Assembly: GCF_900103715.1 (NCBI RefSeq)
Contig: NZ_FNHL01000002.1
Span: 620,001 to 684,000 of the forward strand
Length of the DNA: 64,000 bases
DNA from: Halogranum gelatinilyticum
Lineage (GTDB): Archaea > Halobacteriota > Halobacteria > Halobacteriales > Haloferacaceae
Direction of reading: 5' to 3'
Part shown: piece by piece, positions 1 through 8,740 of the stretch
How the letters are laid out: every line of letters begins with the position of its first letter
Numbering within the stretch: position 1 is the first letter of the stretch
The notes under the pieces: generated by a model
Database searches by the model: none
What the model was told of the DNA's origin: nothing
The model's input: only the letters and a program-made list of their open reading frames with translations
Translations under genes and position numbers: made by a program

Positions 1-428
1 TTCTCCGGCGGGTCGACGTCAACGACGGGGTCACCCTCCTCGTGGAGTTCGACGACCGTCGCGTCGCGCGATGCGTGCTCCAGCGTCGCCTCGAAGTCCA
101 TCCGGTAGACCGAGACGCCGGGCGAGGATTCGGCGGGCATGTGGCCGATGGCCTCGTCTTTCTTCTCCAGTGCCTTCCGAATCAGGGCCGACGTGCTGCG
201 TTCGTCGGGGTTCAGTCTTCGAAGGTCGCTCCCTTCGAAGCGGACGGTGAGTTCGTCGCCGAGGACGAGATGGACGCGGACGTCCTCGCGGATGGCGTGT
301 GAGAGGAAGAACGCGGAGTTGACACACCGACAGAGGACGTCGAGGCGACCCGCGCCGCCCGCGATGTCGTCGAGCGAGAAATCCGGCTCCGTAGGCACGT
401 CGTGGCCGAGCACGATGAACTGACGCAT
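1..428 (-). CDS. trmY: tRNA (pseudouridine(54)-N(1))-methyltransferase TrmY (C-terminus beyond window)
   Basis: The reverse strand reads ATG at 428 and stays open to base 1, so about 142 N-terminal residues are visible of a family usually near 195-200. The start MRQFIVLGHDVPTEPDFSL, the CRCVNSAFFLSHAIR segment and RLNPDERSTSALIRKAL are characteristic of TrmY (DUF358, SPOUT methyltransferases). TrmY methylates pseudouridine 54 in the T loop of archaeal tRNAs to m1-pseudouridine, using S-adenosylmethionine. The C-terminal SAM-binding knot lies mostly outside the window. The gene is divergent from the exported-protein gene at 566. Confidence 0.93.
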   Translation of the reverse strand, partial: MRQFIVLGHDVPTEPDFSLDDIAGGAGRLDVLCRCVNSAFFLSHAIREDVRVHLVLGDELTVRFEGSDLRRLNPDERSTSALIRKALEKKDEAIGHMPAESSPGVSVYRMDFEATLEHASRDATVVELHEEGDPVVDVDPPE

Positions 429-535
429 ACCGGGAGTCGGCGGGTGAGCGTAATGGCTCTGTTCACTCGCGGCCGTGTCTCCCGGTTCGCCCCCGCCGAC
501 CGCCGAGAGCCAGAACGGACCACCGACAGCACCAC

Positions 536-546
536 CGATATACGCT
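536..546 (+). promoter_or_regulatory. TATA-like box of the 566 gene
   Basis: GATATACGC is centred about 25 nt before the ATG at 566. This is the spacing expected for a leaderless haloarchaeal transcript starting at or next to the start codon. Confidence 0.5.
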
Positions 547-565
547 AGCCGCCCTTGGAGAGACT

Positions 566-2137
566 ATGAAACGGGTCTTCGTGGCACTCCTGGTTCTCCT
601 CTCCGTGACGACCGTCGCCGGTGCGGTCCCCGACGCTCGCCTGACGGTCTCAGACGTCACCGTCGCACCCGAGGCCCCGCTCGTCGACGAGCGGTTCACC
701 GTCACCGCGACCGTCCAGAACTCCGCGGGCAGTGCCTCCGCCGTCGACGTCGACCGCGTGGTCCTCCGCGGTCCGGACGGCCAACTCGACACGGCCGAGA
801 ACGTCGGCGCGCTCTCTGCGGGCGACTCGGTCACGGTCCCGCTGACGGCTCGGTTCGACACTCCCGGCGTCAGAACGCTCGAACTGCTCGTCGTCGGCAG
901 CGACGAGAACAACAACGACGTGCGTATCACCCGGCCCGTCCCCGTCGCCGTCGAGCGCGCGGCCCCGCAGATCGAACTCGACGTAGCCGACCCCGCCGTC
1001 GACGCGGAGACACAGGTGCAGCTCACCGTCTCGAACCCCGCGAAGACGCCCGTCAGGAACCTCGTGGCGACGTTCACCGACGAGGGGAGCCTCGGCGAGC
1101 CGGTCGTCGGCCGCGCGACGGTCCCGCTGCTCGATGCGGGCGAGACGACGACGCTCAACCTCACGACCGTCCCCACCGCCGCCGGGCTTCGCGAAGTCGG
1201 CGTCAGCCTCGACTACACCACCGACGCCGGGACGGAGAACACGACTACCTTCGCGCGGAGCGTCCGGGTCGACCGCTACGTCGCCGACGCTGGCATCGAA
1301 ATCCGGCCGTACGTCCCCGAGACCGACAGCGGGGAGGCGAACGTCGGCGACCTCCAGGGACTCTTGACCGGCGGTGGCGGCATCGGCGGCGGCGTCGGTG
1401 GCGGCGTCACCGAAGGCAGCCAAGACGGCCAGAGCGGCCAGGCCGACCCGAGCCGTATCGAAGTGGTCGTGACCAACTTCGGAAGCGTCCCGCTCGACGA
1501 CGTCGTCGTCGCCCCGTCGGCGGGCAACACGAGCCTCCCCCGGCAGTCGATTTCGGGTCCGATCCTCCCCGGTGAGGAGGCGACGGCCGTCGTCGACCTC
1601 CGGGATATCCGTACGACCGAACAGGTGACCGTCGGCGTCAGCTACACGGCCGGCGTCCGCACCGAGCGGTCGGAGACAACCTACACCTACCGCCCCGAGG
1701 TCGGCGACATCCGCATCACCGACGTCGATCTCGTGCGCGACGACGACGGCGTCGTCACGGTCTCGGCCAACGCGGTCAACGTCGGCCGCGCGGAAGTGAC
1801 GGGTCTCGTCGTCGAGGTCGTCGACACCGACGGCGTCGAGCCGAGATATCCACAGCGTGACTACTTCGTCGGCACTGTCGGCGGCAGCGACTTCGCCCCC
1901 TTCGACCTCACTGCCACGGTCAATTCGACCGCCGAGACCGTCCCGGTCCGCGTGACGTACCAGGTCGACGGCGTGCCGTACGACCGCGTCTACGACCTGC
2001 CGTACGAGGGAGGGAGCCAGAACCGCTCTCGCCTCGGTCTGCCCGGCTCCACCACGCTCGGTGCGGGCGTCGCGCTCCTCGTCGCGATTCCGGCACTCGT
2101 CGTCCTCGCGGCTCGCTCGGGACGGTTCGGTCGATGA
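566..2137 (+). CDS. exported, membrane-anchored CARDB-like (COG1361-type) protein
   Basis: 523 residues. The N-terminus has a Sec-type signal (MKRVFVALLVLLSVTTVAGA). Repeated beta-sandwich segments follow, of the 'ad-hoc/CARDB' kind found in COG1361 proteins. A glycine-rich linker near residues 268-285 splits two such regions. The C-terminus has one hydrophobic helix followed by a short basic tail, so the bulk faces outside. The stop overlaps the next start (ATGA at 2134), indicating translational coupling to the permease. In other haloarchaea such proteins sit beside MacB-like ABC permeases, so an extracytoplasmic partner role is likely, but the substrate is unknown. Confidence 0.75.
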   Translation: MKRVFVALLVLLSVTTVAGAVPDARLTVSDVTVAPEAPLVDERFTVTATVQNSAGSASAVDVDRVVLRGPDGQLDTAENVGALSAGDSVTVPLTARFDTPGVRTLELLVVGSDENNNDVRITRPVPVAVERAAPQIELDVADPAVDAETQVQLTVSNPAKTPVRNLVATFTDEGSLGEPVVGRATVPLLDAGETTTLNLTTVPTAAGLREVGVSLDYTTDAGTENTTTFARSVRVDRYVADAGIEIRPYVPETDSGEANVGDLQGLLTGGGGIGGGVGGGVTEGSQDGQSGQADPSRIEVVVTNFGSVPLDDVVVAPSAGNTSLPRQSISGPILPGEEATAVVDLRDIRTTEQVTVGVSYTAGVRTERSETTYTYRPEVGDIRITDVDLVRDDDGVVTVSANAVNVGRAEVTGLVVEVVDTDGVEPRYPQRDYFVGTVGGSDFAPFDLTATVNSTAETVPVRVTYQVDGVPYDRVYDLPYEGGSQNRSRLGLPGSTTLGAGVALLVAIPALVVLAARSGRFGR

Positions 2138-3336
2138 GTCGGCTCGACCGCCTCGGCCGCCTCAGCCGTCCCGGCAGCCTCAACGACATCGAAGCCGTCG
2201 AGGCACTCGACGACCGGTATCCCTCCGTCCTCTTGGCCCGGCGAAACCTCACGCGTAACCGACTCCGGTCGGGACTCGCCGTCCTCGGCATCGTCATCGG
2301 CGTCTTCGCCATCGCCGCGCTCGGCATCCTCGGGACCGTCTTGGAACTCACCGCGTCGGACTCGCTGGGCGGCCTCGGCAACCAAGTCATCGTGACGCCG
2401 AACGCCGAGACGGGCAGTCAGACCATCGACCCGCGTGACGTGCAGGCGATCCGTCGGGTCGCGGAGGGCGCGGAGGTGGTGCCGCTCGTCAGCGGCGGTG
2501 CCGTCGCCGAACGCGGCGAAAGCCGGTCGTTCGTCACGCTCTACGGGACGGAGGACCCGAGCGCGCTGTTCACCGCCGCCGACGGCGACCTCCCCGAGCG
2601 ACACGCTCGCGGGGCTATCGTCGGTTCGGGCGTCGCCGCGGACCTCGGCGTCGACGTCGGCCGCACGCTCACCATCGAGGGCCGCGAGTACCGCATCGTC
2701 GCCGTCCTCGCGCCCTCGGAGGGCATCTCGCCCGTCTCGCCCGACGGCGCGGTCATCCTCCCGCCGGCCGCGTTCGTCGAAGACGAGTACACCCAGGTCA
2801 TCATCCAGGCAGACTCGGGGACGCAGGCGGGCCGCATCGCCGACGGCATCCGAGAACAGCTGAACGCCCGCGAGGACCGCGTCGACATCTTCGAACTCTC
2901 CTCTATCGTCGACCAGATCGGCGACTTCTTCGACCTCCTCTCGGCCTTCTTGCTCGCCATCGGCTCTATCTCCCTCTTCGTCGCGGGCGTCAGCATCCTG
3001 AACGTGATGCTGATGAGCACGAACGAACGGCGAGAAGAGATCGGCGTCTTCCGCGCCGTCGGCGTCCAGAAACGCGACGTGATTCGGATGATTCTCGTCG
3101 AGGCGGCCATGCTGGGTCTCGTCGGCGGCGTCCTCGGGGTCCTCCTCGCGGTCGTCGGCACCGCGGGTCTCTACGTCTTCGTCGCCGAAGTGACGCTCTC
3201 GGCGGTGCTCGCCGTGCAGAACGGTCTCTACCTGCTCGGCGCGTTCGCCTTCGGCGTCGTCGTCAGCCTCCTCTCGGGAGCCTATCCGGCGTGGAAGGCG
3301 GCGAACGAGCGGCCCGTCGACGCGATTCGGGGGTAA
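2134..3336 (+). CDS. ABC transporter permease, MacB/FtsX type
   Basis: 400 residues. The N-terminal part (LARRNLTRNRLRSGLAVLGI, about residues 34-53) and first membrane helix are typical of MacB permeases. They are followed by a roughly 200-residue extracytoplasmic MacB-PCD-like domain and a C-terminal FtsX domain with three helices (about 265-385) ending in GAYPAWKAANERPVDAIRG. The gene overlaps the upstream exported-protein gene by 4 nt and was probably co-transcribed with it. No matching ATPase gene is adjacent on either side in the window, so the ATP-binding subunit must be encoded elsewhere. Confidence 0.85.
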   Translation: MSRLDRLGRLSRPGSLNDIEAVEALDDRYPSVLLARRNLTRNRLRSGLAVLGIVIGVFAIAALGILGTVLELTASDSLGGLGNQVIVTPNAETGSQTIDPRDVQAIRRVAEGAEVVPLVSGGAVAERGESRSFVTLYGTEDPSALFTAADGDLPERHARGAIVGSGVAADLGVDVGRTLTIEGREYRIVAVLAPSEGISPVSPDGAVILPPAAFVEDEYTQVIIQADSGTQAGRIADGIREQLNAREDRVDIFELSSIVDQIGDFFDLLSAFLLAIGSISLFVAGVSILNVMLMSTNERREEIGVFRAVGVQKRDVIRMILVEAAMLGLVGGVLGVLLAVVGTAGLYVFVAEVTLSAVLAVQNGLYLLGAFAFGVVVSLLSGAYPAWKAANERPVDAIRG

Positions 3337-3719
3337 TCACGGGCGGTCGACGCGGAGGGAGAATCCCCAGTCGAACTCGGCGGTCGGTTCGTCGCCGAGT
3401 TCTGCGTCGGCATCGTAGACGTAAACTGTCTCCTCCCAGCGGTAGCTGTCCGGCTCCATGTAGCCGTCGACACAGCTGTCCGCCCAGACGACGTACTCGT
3501 TCGTGAGCGAGTCGTCGGACTCGTAGTGCCGTGGACTGCACGCGTACTGAGCGGAGCCGTGTTGACAGGCTGTTCCTTCGTCGGCTGTCGGTCGTCGCCA
3601 GCGGGAGGAGTTGCCGTCTCCGTCGTCGGTGTCGACTCCGTGGCTTCGGGCGCGCTCGCGAGACAGCCTGAGCCGACTGAAACAGCCGAAACGAGAGCGA
3701 GGAGGGCGCGGCGGCGCAT
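3337..3719 (-). pseudogene. lipoprotein gene with an apparent internal frameshift
   Basis: From the ATG at 3719 the reverse strand encodes a lipoprotein signal (MRRRALLALVSAVSVGSGC, lipobox cysteine) and a Thr/Pro-rich spacer. From about 3590 downward the convincing coding signal moves to another frame: TACQHGSAQYACSPRHYES, then a cysteine- and aromatic-rich tail ending WGFSLRVDRP. That frame stops at 3337, directly against the permease stop. The change needs one missing base or two extra bases near 3565-3600. No homopolymer is present there. It may be a genuine inactivating mutation or a sequencing error. Function unknown. Confidence 0.5.
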
Positions 3720-3919
3720 ACGTCACGTTCCACCGACCGGATGATGTGTCTTCTGCCCGAAGTTTATCACCCAGCACGGGGCCACCGCCGCTATGGCCTG
3801 AGTACCGCCACGGAGCGTCTCGCGGGAGTACGACACCGCGCTCCGTGTTCTCCTCGTGTCGTCTGTCAGCCCATCCGCACCAAGCGCGCGGTTCAAATCC
3901 GCTGGGACCCTAACCACGG

Positions 3920-5866
3920 GTGAATTTCGGCCGTGTCCAGCCGAAGGAGCACCGCTTGGAACCCGAATCCAACCCGTTCGACGACTACCGCGATACCGAC
4001 CGTGACCCGTTGGTCCGAATCTTCGACGACTACGGCCGCCCCGACCTCCACTGGTTCGGCGTCGGCCTGCTCGCCAGCCTGCTGAGCCGACTGGTGAGTC
4101 TCGTCCCGCCGCTCGTCCTCGGGATCGCCATCGACTCGGTGTTCACCCCCGGCGGGCCTGCCTACAGCCTGCCGTTGGTTCCAGCTTCCTGGGTTCCGTC
4201 GGCGACGACCGACCTCGTGGTCCTCTCGGCAGGCCTCGTCCTCGCCGCGTTCGCGCTGGGCGTCGTCTTCTCGTGGGTACAGGGCGTCGGCCTCTCGCTG
4301 TTCTCGAACCGCGTCCAGCACGCCGTCCGCACCGACACCTACGCGCTGATGCAGCGGCTCGACATGGCCTTCTTCGACGACAAACAGACCGGCCAAGTCA
4401 TGAGCGTGCTGAACAACGACGTCCGGAACCTCCGGACGTTCCTCGACAACACGCTCTCGGGAGCCATCCAGCTCGTCGTCACCGTCGTCGGTATCGCGGG
4501 CATCCTGTTCTACCTGAACTGGCAGCTCGCGCTGGTGACGCTCGTCGCCGTCCCGTTGCTCACGGTCTTCACGCTCCGGTTCATGACGACCATCCGGCCG
4601 CTCTACCGGGCACTGCGGTCGAGCGTCGGCGCGCTCAACACCCGACTGGAGAACAACCTGAGCGGTATCGAGGTCATCAAGACCTCGAACACCGAGACGT
4701 ACGAGGAGGCTCGCGTCACCGAGGCCTCCCGCGACTACTACGACCGGACGTGGGCCGTCGTCAAACTGGAGTATCTCTACCAGCCGAGCATGGAACTGCT
4801 CGCTGGCGTCGCCTTCGCCGCGACGTTCGTCATCGGCGGGCTGTGGCTCGTGAGCGGCCCGCCGCTGTTCTTCACCGGCGAGCTGTACGTCGGCGAGTTC
4901 GTCACCTTCCTGTTCATGACCCAGCGGTTCATCGACCCGCTGGCCGGGGCGGGACGGATCGTCAACGCCTATGAGAACGCCCGCGCCTCCGGCGAGCGTA
5001 TCTTCGGCCTGTCGGCACTGCCGGTCACCGTCGCCGACGCCGAGGACGCGGTCGTCCTCGACGACGTTCGCGGCACCGTCGAATACGACTCGGTCGACTT
5101 CAGCTACGCGAACGGCGTCCCCGTCCTCCACGACGTGAGCTTCGCCGTCGAACCCGGACAGACCGTCGCGCTCGTCGGCCCGACCGGGGCGGGGAAGTCG
5201 ACGGCCGCAAAGCTGCTCCTCAGGCTCTACGACGTCAGCGACGGCTCCGTCACGCTCGACGGCGTCGACGTCCGCCACCTCGCCCTCGACAGCCTCCGCT
5301 CGGCCGTCGGCTACGTCTCCCAGGACGTCTATCTCTTCGACGGGACCGTCCGGGAGAACCTCGTCTACGGCGCGTTCGACGCGACGGAGGCGGAGATGGT
5401 CGCCGCCGCCGAGGCCGCCGAGGCCCACGAGTTCGTCGAGAACCTCCCCGACGGCTACGACACCCGTATCGGCGAGCGCGGCGTGAAGCTCTCCGGCGGC
5501 CAACGCCAACGCATCAGCCTCGCTCGCGCGATGCTCCAAGACCCCGCGGTCCTGGTCCTCGACGAGGCGACCTCTGCCGTCGACACCGAGACGGAACTCT
5601 ACATCCAACGGGCACTCGCCCGCCTCACCGAGGGTCGGACGACGGTCGTCATCGCCCATCGGCTCTCGACGGTTCGCCACGCCGACCAGATTCTCGTCCT
5701 CGACGGCGGTCGCGTCGTCGAGCGCGGGACCCACGACGAGTTGCTGGCACTCGACGGGCTGTACGCAACGCTCTGGAACGTCCAGGCGGGCGCGCTCGAC
5801 GAGGCCGACGCCGACATCCTCGACGCGCTCGAAGCTCGTGACCGAGACGCACTGAAGACCGGCTGA
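3920..5866 (+). CDS. ABC exporter, fused membrane and ATP-binding domains (MsbA/MDR type)
   Basis: 648 residues read from the GTG at 3920; a later TTG or GTG cannot be excluded. Residues about 40-330 form a six-helix ABC type-1 exporter domain. The ATPase domain carries Walker A GPTGAGKST (about residue 420), the signature LSGGQRQRISLARAML, Walker B VLVLDEATSAVDT and the H-loop VIAHRLST. Such half-transporters act as homodimers exporting lipids or hydrophobic compounds. The substrate cannot be inferred. The gene stands alone, convergent with the acetyltransferase at 5878. Confidence 0.93.
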   Translation: MNFGRVQPKEHRLEPESNPFDDYRDTDRDPLVRIFDDYGRPDLHWFGVGLLASLLSRLVSLVPPLVLGIAIDSVFTPGGPAYSLPLVPASWVPSATTDLVVLSAGLVLAAFALGVVFSWVQGVGLSLFSNRVQHAVRTDTYALMQRLDMAFFDDKQTGQVMSVLNNDVRNLRTFLDNTLSGAIQLVVTVVGIAGILFYLNWQLALVTLVAVPLLTVFTLRFMTTIRPLYRALRSSVGALNTRLENNLSGIEVIKTSNTETYEEARVTEASRDYYDRTWAVVKLEYLYQPSMELLAGVAFAATFVIGGLWLVSGPPLFFTGELYVGEFVTFLFMTQRFIDPLAGAGRIVNAYENARASGERIFGLSALPVTVADAEDAVVLDDVRGTVEYDSVDFSYANGVPVLHDVSFAVEPGQTVALVGPTGAGKSTAAKLLLRLYDVSDGSVTLDGVDVRHLALDSLRSAVGYVSQDVYLFDGTVRENLVYGAFDATEAEMVAAAEAAEAHEFVENLPDGYDTRIGERGVKLSGGQRQRISLARAMLQDPAVLVLDEATSAVDTETELYIQRALARLTEGRTTVVIAHRLSTVRHADQILVLDGGRVVERGTHDELLALDGLYATLWNVQAGALDEADADILDALEARDRDALKTG

Positions 5867-5877
5867 CGAGGGCGCGT

Positions 5878-6435
5878 TCAGTCGAGTTCTTTCACGACCT
5901 GTGCGGGGTTGCCGCCGACGACGACGCTGTCCGGCACGTCGTCAGTCACGACGGCACCCGAAGAGACGACGACGTCGTCGCCGATGGTTACGCCCGGATT
6001 GACGACGGCACGGCCACCGAGCCAGGCGTTGTCGCCGATCTCCACAGGCTTGCCGTACTCCGGGCCGGCCGTCCGCTTCTCGGCGTCCAGCGGATGCGTC
6101 GCGGTGTAGATATGCACGCCCGGCGCGAGCAGACAGTTGTCGCCGACGGTCACCTCGCAGACGTCGAGGACGACGCAGTCGTAGTTCGCGTAGAAGCCGT
6201 CGCCGACGTGGATGTTGTAGCCGTAGTCACAGCGGAACGTCGGCTCCACGTGGACGCCCTCGCCGACAGAGCCGAAGAGTTCGGTCAGGAGTTCGCGACG
6301 ACGCTCACCCTCCGTCTCCGTGGTCTCGTTGAACTGCCTCGTCAGTCGCTGTGCGCGGGTCCGTTCCTCGACGAGCGTCGGGTCGGAAGCGTCGTACAGC
6401 TCCCCGGCGAGCATCTTCTCCTTCTCGGTAGGCAT
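5878..6435 (-). CDS. maltose/galactoside O-acetyltransferase family protein (left-handed beta-helix)
   Basis: 185 residues, the usual length for the Maa/LacA/NodL family. The N-terminal [19 protein letters not shown] is the family's Maa-type helix. It is followed by hexapeptide repeats ([33 protein letters not shown]) and the closing [14 protein letters not shown]. The catalytic histidine is probably the one in YTATHPLD. It would transfer acetyl from acetyl-CoA to a sugar hydroxyl; the sugar is unknown. Confidence 0.9.
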   Translation of the reverse strand: MPTEKEKMLAGELYDASDPTLVEERTRAQRLTRQFNETTETEGERRRELLTELFGSVGEGVHVEPTFRCDYGYNIHVGDGFYANYDCVVLDVCEVTVGDNCLLAPGVHIYTATHPLDAEKRTAGPEYGKPVEIGDNAWLGGRAVVNPGVTIGDDVVVSSGAVVTDDVPDSVVVGGNPAQVVKELD

Positions 6436-6477
6436 ACGTGTCCCTCTGCACAGGAAGGGAAAAGCGGTCGCCCTCGA

Positions 6478-7905
6478 CTAGTCCGCGCGACGGTCACGGA
6501 GGCGTGTCAGCCCCGCACCGGCGACGCCGCCAGCGACGGCTGCAGCGGCCAGTTTCAGCCAGTCGGGGAGTCCGTCGACACCGCGTTCGACCGCGGAGTC
6601 GCCGCCGGGCGATTCGGGGACCGTCACGGTATACGTGTGCGTCTGCCCGGCTTCGATGGCCGTCGTCACCGCTGACGCGAGCAGTTCGCCGTCCGTATCG
6701 GCTGCCTTCGTCTCCAGTGTGTACTCGGTGTCGCGCTCGCCGGTGACGACGACGCGGTAGTCGCCTGCTGGCGCGCCGTATCGGTAGCGCGTCTCGTGGT
6801 ACGCTGTCCGGCGGCGGTCCATCGCCTGCGACCGAATCCGTGTCACTGGCGTCCCGTCGGGGGCGACGACAGCCAGCGACACGTCGCTCGTGTCGGTCTT
6901 GAAGAGCGTCAGCGCGAGCAGCCGCTCGCGGAGGTCACGAGCACTCACTCCCGCGGCGAGATGTGGCGACGGGTCGCTCTGCGAGCGGATGACCCGGTCG
7001 AGCCGGTTGTAGACGAACTCGCTGAAGCCGTCGAACGACTCGTAACCCGGTCCCCGAAAGCCGGTCTTGTACGGTTCGACACTGGGACGGTCACCGCTTG
7101 TATCGACGTAGATGGACGCCGCCTGGCGATTCGCCCACCGTTCGTAGAACTGTGCGGCGAAGTTCGGGTCGTAGACGTAGAGTCGAACGCCGTCGGTCTC
7201 CGTTTCGTAGCCGTAGACGAGCACCTGATGGGCGAGTTTCGTCGCCGGATCGAAGACGGTGATGCCCGCCGTCCCGCGGTCGTCGACGACGGCAGTCAGG
7301 TTCTCGAGCTGTCGTTCGTAGTCGATCCACTGGGGTACGAGGAGGTTCCGGCGGCCGAACCACGCGTGGAGATTCAGTGCCTGTGAGGTCTGATAGAGGT
7401 CGATCTCGTCTGCGACCGGGCCGTAGTCGGGGTCGTCGGTCGGTGTCTCGGGATGTGCAACCTCGCTGGGTGCGTCGACGTCGAACGGAACCGTCTCCGG
7501 CTGTTCAAAATACTGTTGGGCGGTGAACACCATCCCGTAGCAGTGGCCGTTCGTCGACGAGAGCTGGTTGGCGGTGACGTACAGCTGTTCGGCGATCGTA
7601 TTGATGAGTGCACTCGGCAGCCCGTTGACACTGACGTCGAAGAGACTCTCCAGTGGGTCCTTCCAGTCACGTTTGATGGTTCGACGTATCTCGGTCTCCG
7701 AGACCTGTGTGTGGTCGTGTTCGGGAAAGGTCAGGTCCGCCGTCGACCAGTTTCGGAAGCCGAGTCCGTCGACGGCCGGGTCGAACCGGCTCGCCGCGAC
7801 CGACCGTCGAGCGCGCACGTCGCCGACGGCCGAGAGACCCCCGGCCACGGCTGGCAGTGCGGCGACGCTACCGAGGAACCGGCGACGGGTCGGTTCGCGC
7901 GACAT
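6478..7905 (-). CDS. Tat-exported cysteine-peptidase-like protein with C-terminal membrane anchor
   Basis: 475 residues. The start has a twin-arginine signal (TRRRFLGSVAALPAVAGGL). A papain/C39-like core is suggested by NGHCYGMVFTAQQYF (Cys about 121), a histidine in LAHQVLVYGYE (about 226) and the following VYDPNF, the usual Cys-His-Asp order. A beta-rich region follows, then a terminal helix (LKLAAAAVAGGVAGAGL) and a basic RDRRAD tail, so the protein is probably folded in the cytoplasm, exported by Tat and tethered outside. Peptidase activity is inferred from motif order only; an inactive or transglutaminase-like role is possible. Confidence 0.6.
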   Translation of the reverse strand: MSREPTRRRFLGSVAALPAVAGGLSAVGDVRARRSVAASRFDPAVDGLGFRNWSTADLTFPEHDHTQVSETEIRRTIKRDWKDPLESLFDVSVNGLPSALINTIAEQLYVTANQLSSTNGHCYGMVFTAQQYFEQPETVPFDVDAPSEVAHPETPTDDPDYGPVADEIDLYQTSQALNLHAWFGRRNLLVPQWIDYERQLENLTAVVDDRGTAGITVFDPATKLAHQVLVYGYETETDGVRLYVYDPNFAAQFYERWANRQAASIYVDTSGDRPSVEPYKTGFRGPGYESFDGFSEFVYNRLDRVIRSQSDPSPHLAAGVSARDLRERLLALTLFKTDTSDVSLAVVAPDGTPVTRIRSQAMDRRRTAYHETRYRYGAPAGDYRVVVTGERDTEYTLETKAADTDGELLASAVTTAIEAGQTHTYTVTVPESPGGDSAVERGVDGLPDWLKLAAAAVAGGVAGAGLTRLRDRRAD

Positions 7906-7988
7906 TCCTACTCCTACGCTCGTGAGTCACCTATGTAAATGCCACTCGCGACCCGGTCTCTCGGTATAAGCGGCTGGGTCGCCCGGCC

Positions 7989-8651
7989 TCAGACCGCGTC
8001 CTCACCGGTCGCTTCCAGATACTTCTCCAGCAGCGACGGCAGGTCTCGGCCCTTCAGATACCGGAGACCGAAGTCCTCGGCCCAGGTGATGATGCCGGTG
8101 TCCTCGGTGACGACCCCGGCGTCGAGTTCGCGGGCGAGGATGAGCAGGTCGAAGTCCTCCCGAGAGTCCAGGACGCCGCGCCGGAGCGTCGTCCGGTACT
8201 CCTGTCTCAGATCCGAGATGACCTTGTCGATCTCGGTCATATACTCGTGTTCGTCGAGCGGTTTGTCGTGGGAACTCTCGACCTTCCGGACGGCCTTCTC
8301 GGAGACTCTGAGTCCGCGGTTGACCCGGTCGGACATCTCGTCGATGAACCGGAAGACGATCTCCGCCGGGATGGAGACCGCAAACCGGTCGGGGTTCTTC
8401 TTGATGACCCAGGTGTTGAGCTTCGAGTAGAGTTCCTCGCTCACCCCGCGGTCGGCGAGCATCCCGACGAGTTCCTCGTAGATGGACGGCGGGATGTAAC
8501 AGGAGATGTTGAGTTCGAGTTTGGCCCGCGCGATGAGGTCCAAGAGCCGATTCACCGCCGCTTCCAGGTCCTCGTCCTCCCGACGGATCTCGTCGGTGAT
8601 GAACACGGAGGTATCGAGAACGAAGCGCTGTTTCAGCGGATGTTCGACCAT
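7989..8651 (-). CDS. RNA ligase partner protein, PIN domain
   Basis: 220 residues from the ATG at 8651. A longer reading starts at 8678 but adds an unrelated stretch. [10 protein letters not shown] near the start holds the first PIN-domain acidic residue, and further acidic positions ([20 protein letters not shown]) close the nuclease site. The length and the [16 protein letters not shown] ending match the archaeal 'RNA ligase partner' family. It lies head to head with the RNA ligase at 8741, with 89 bp between the starts. The PIN domain could trim RNA ends before ligation, but the partnership is known from gene association rather than biochemistry. Confidence 0.9.
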   Translation of the reverse strand: MVEHPLKQRFVLDTSVFITDEIRREDEDLEAAVNRLLDLIARAKLELNISCYIPPSIYEELVGMLADRGVSEELYSKLNTWVIKKNPDRFAVSIPAEIVFRFIDEMSDRVNRGLRVSEKAVRKVESSHDKPLDEHEYMTEIDKVISDLRQEYRTTLRRGVLDSREDFDLLILARELDAGVVTEDTGIITWAEDFGLRYLKGRDLPSLLEKYLEATGEDAV

Positions 8652-8740
8652 TGCTAGTCCTTCGTGCCGCGTCGGCAAAGCGTTCTCGCCTGTCGCACGT
8701 CGAGCGAACGCTTAATCCTGCAGACAGACTCTCTCATGGT

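Noticed and set aside
3886-3915. GCGCGGTTCAAATCCGC looks like a tRNA T arm with a possible 3' acceptor strand (GGGACCC)
   Set aside because: No matching GGGTCCC-like 5' acceptor, D arm or anticodon arm lies within 70-180 bases upstream, and the 49-65 pair is a mismatch. I do not call a tRNA; at most it is a fragment.
3893-5734. 613-codon reverse frame across the ABC exporter
   Set aside because: Composition (Glu/Asp/Arg/Val repeats) is that of a shadow frame; the plus strand has full ABC motifs.
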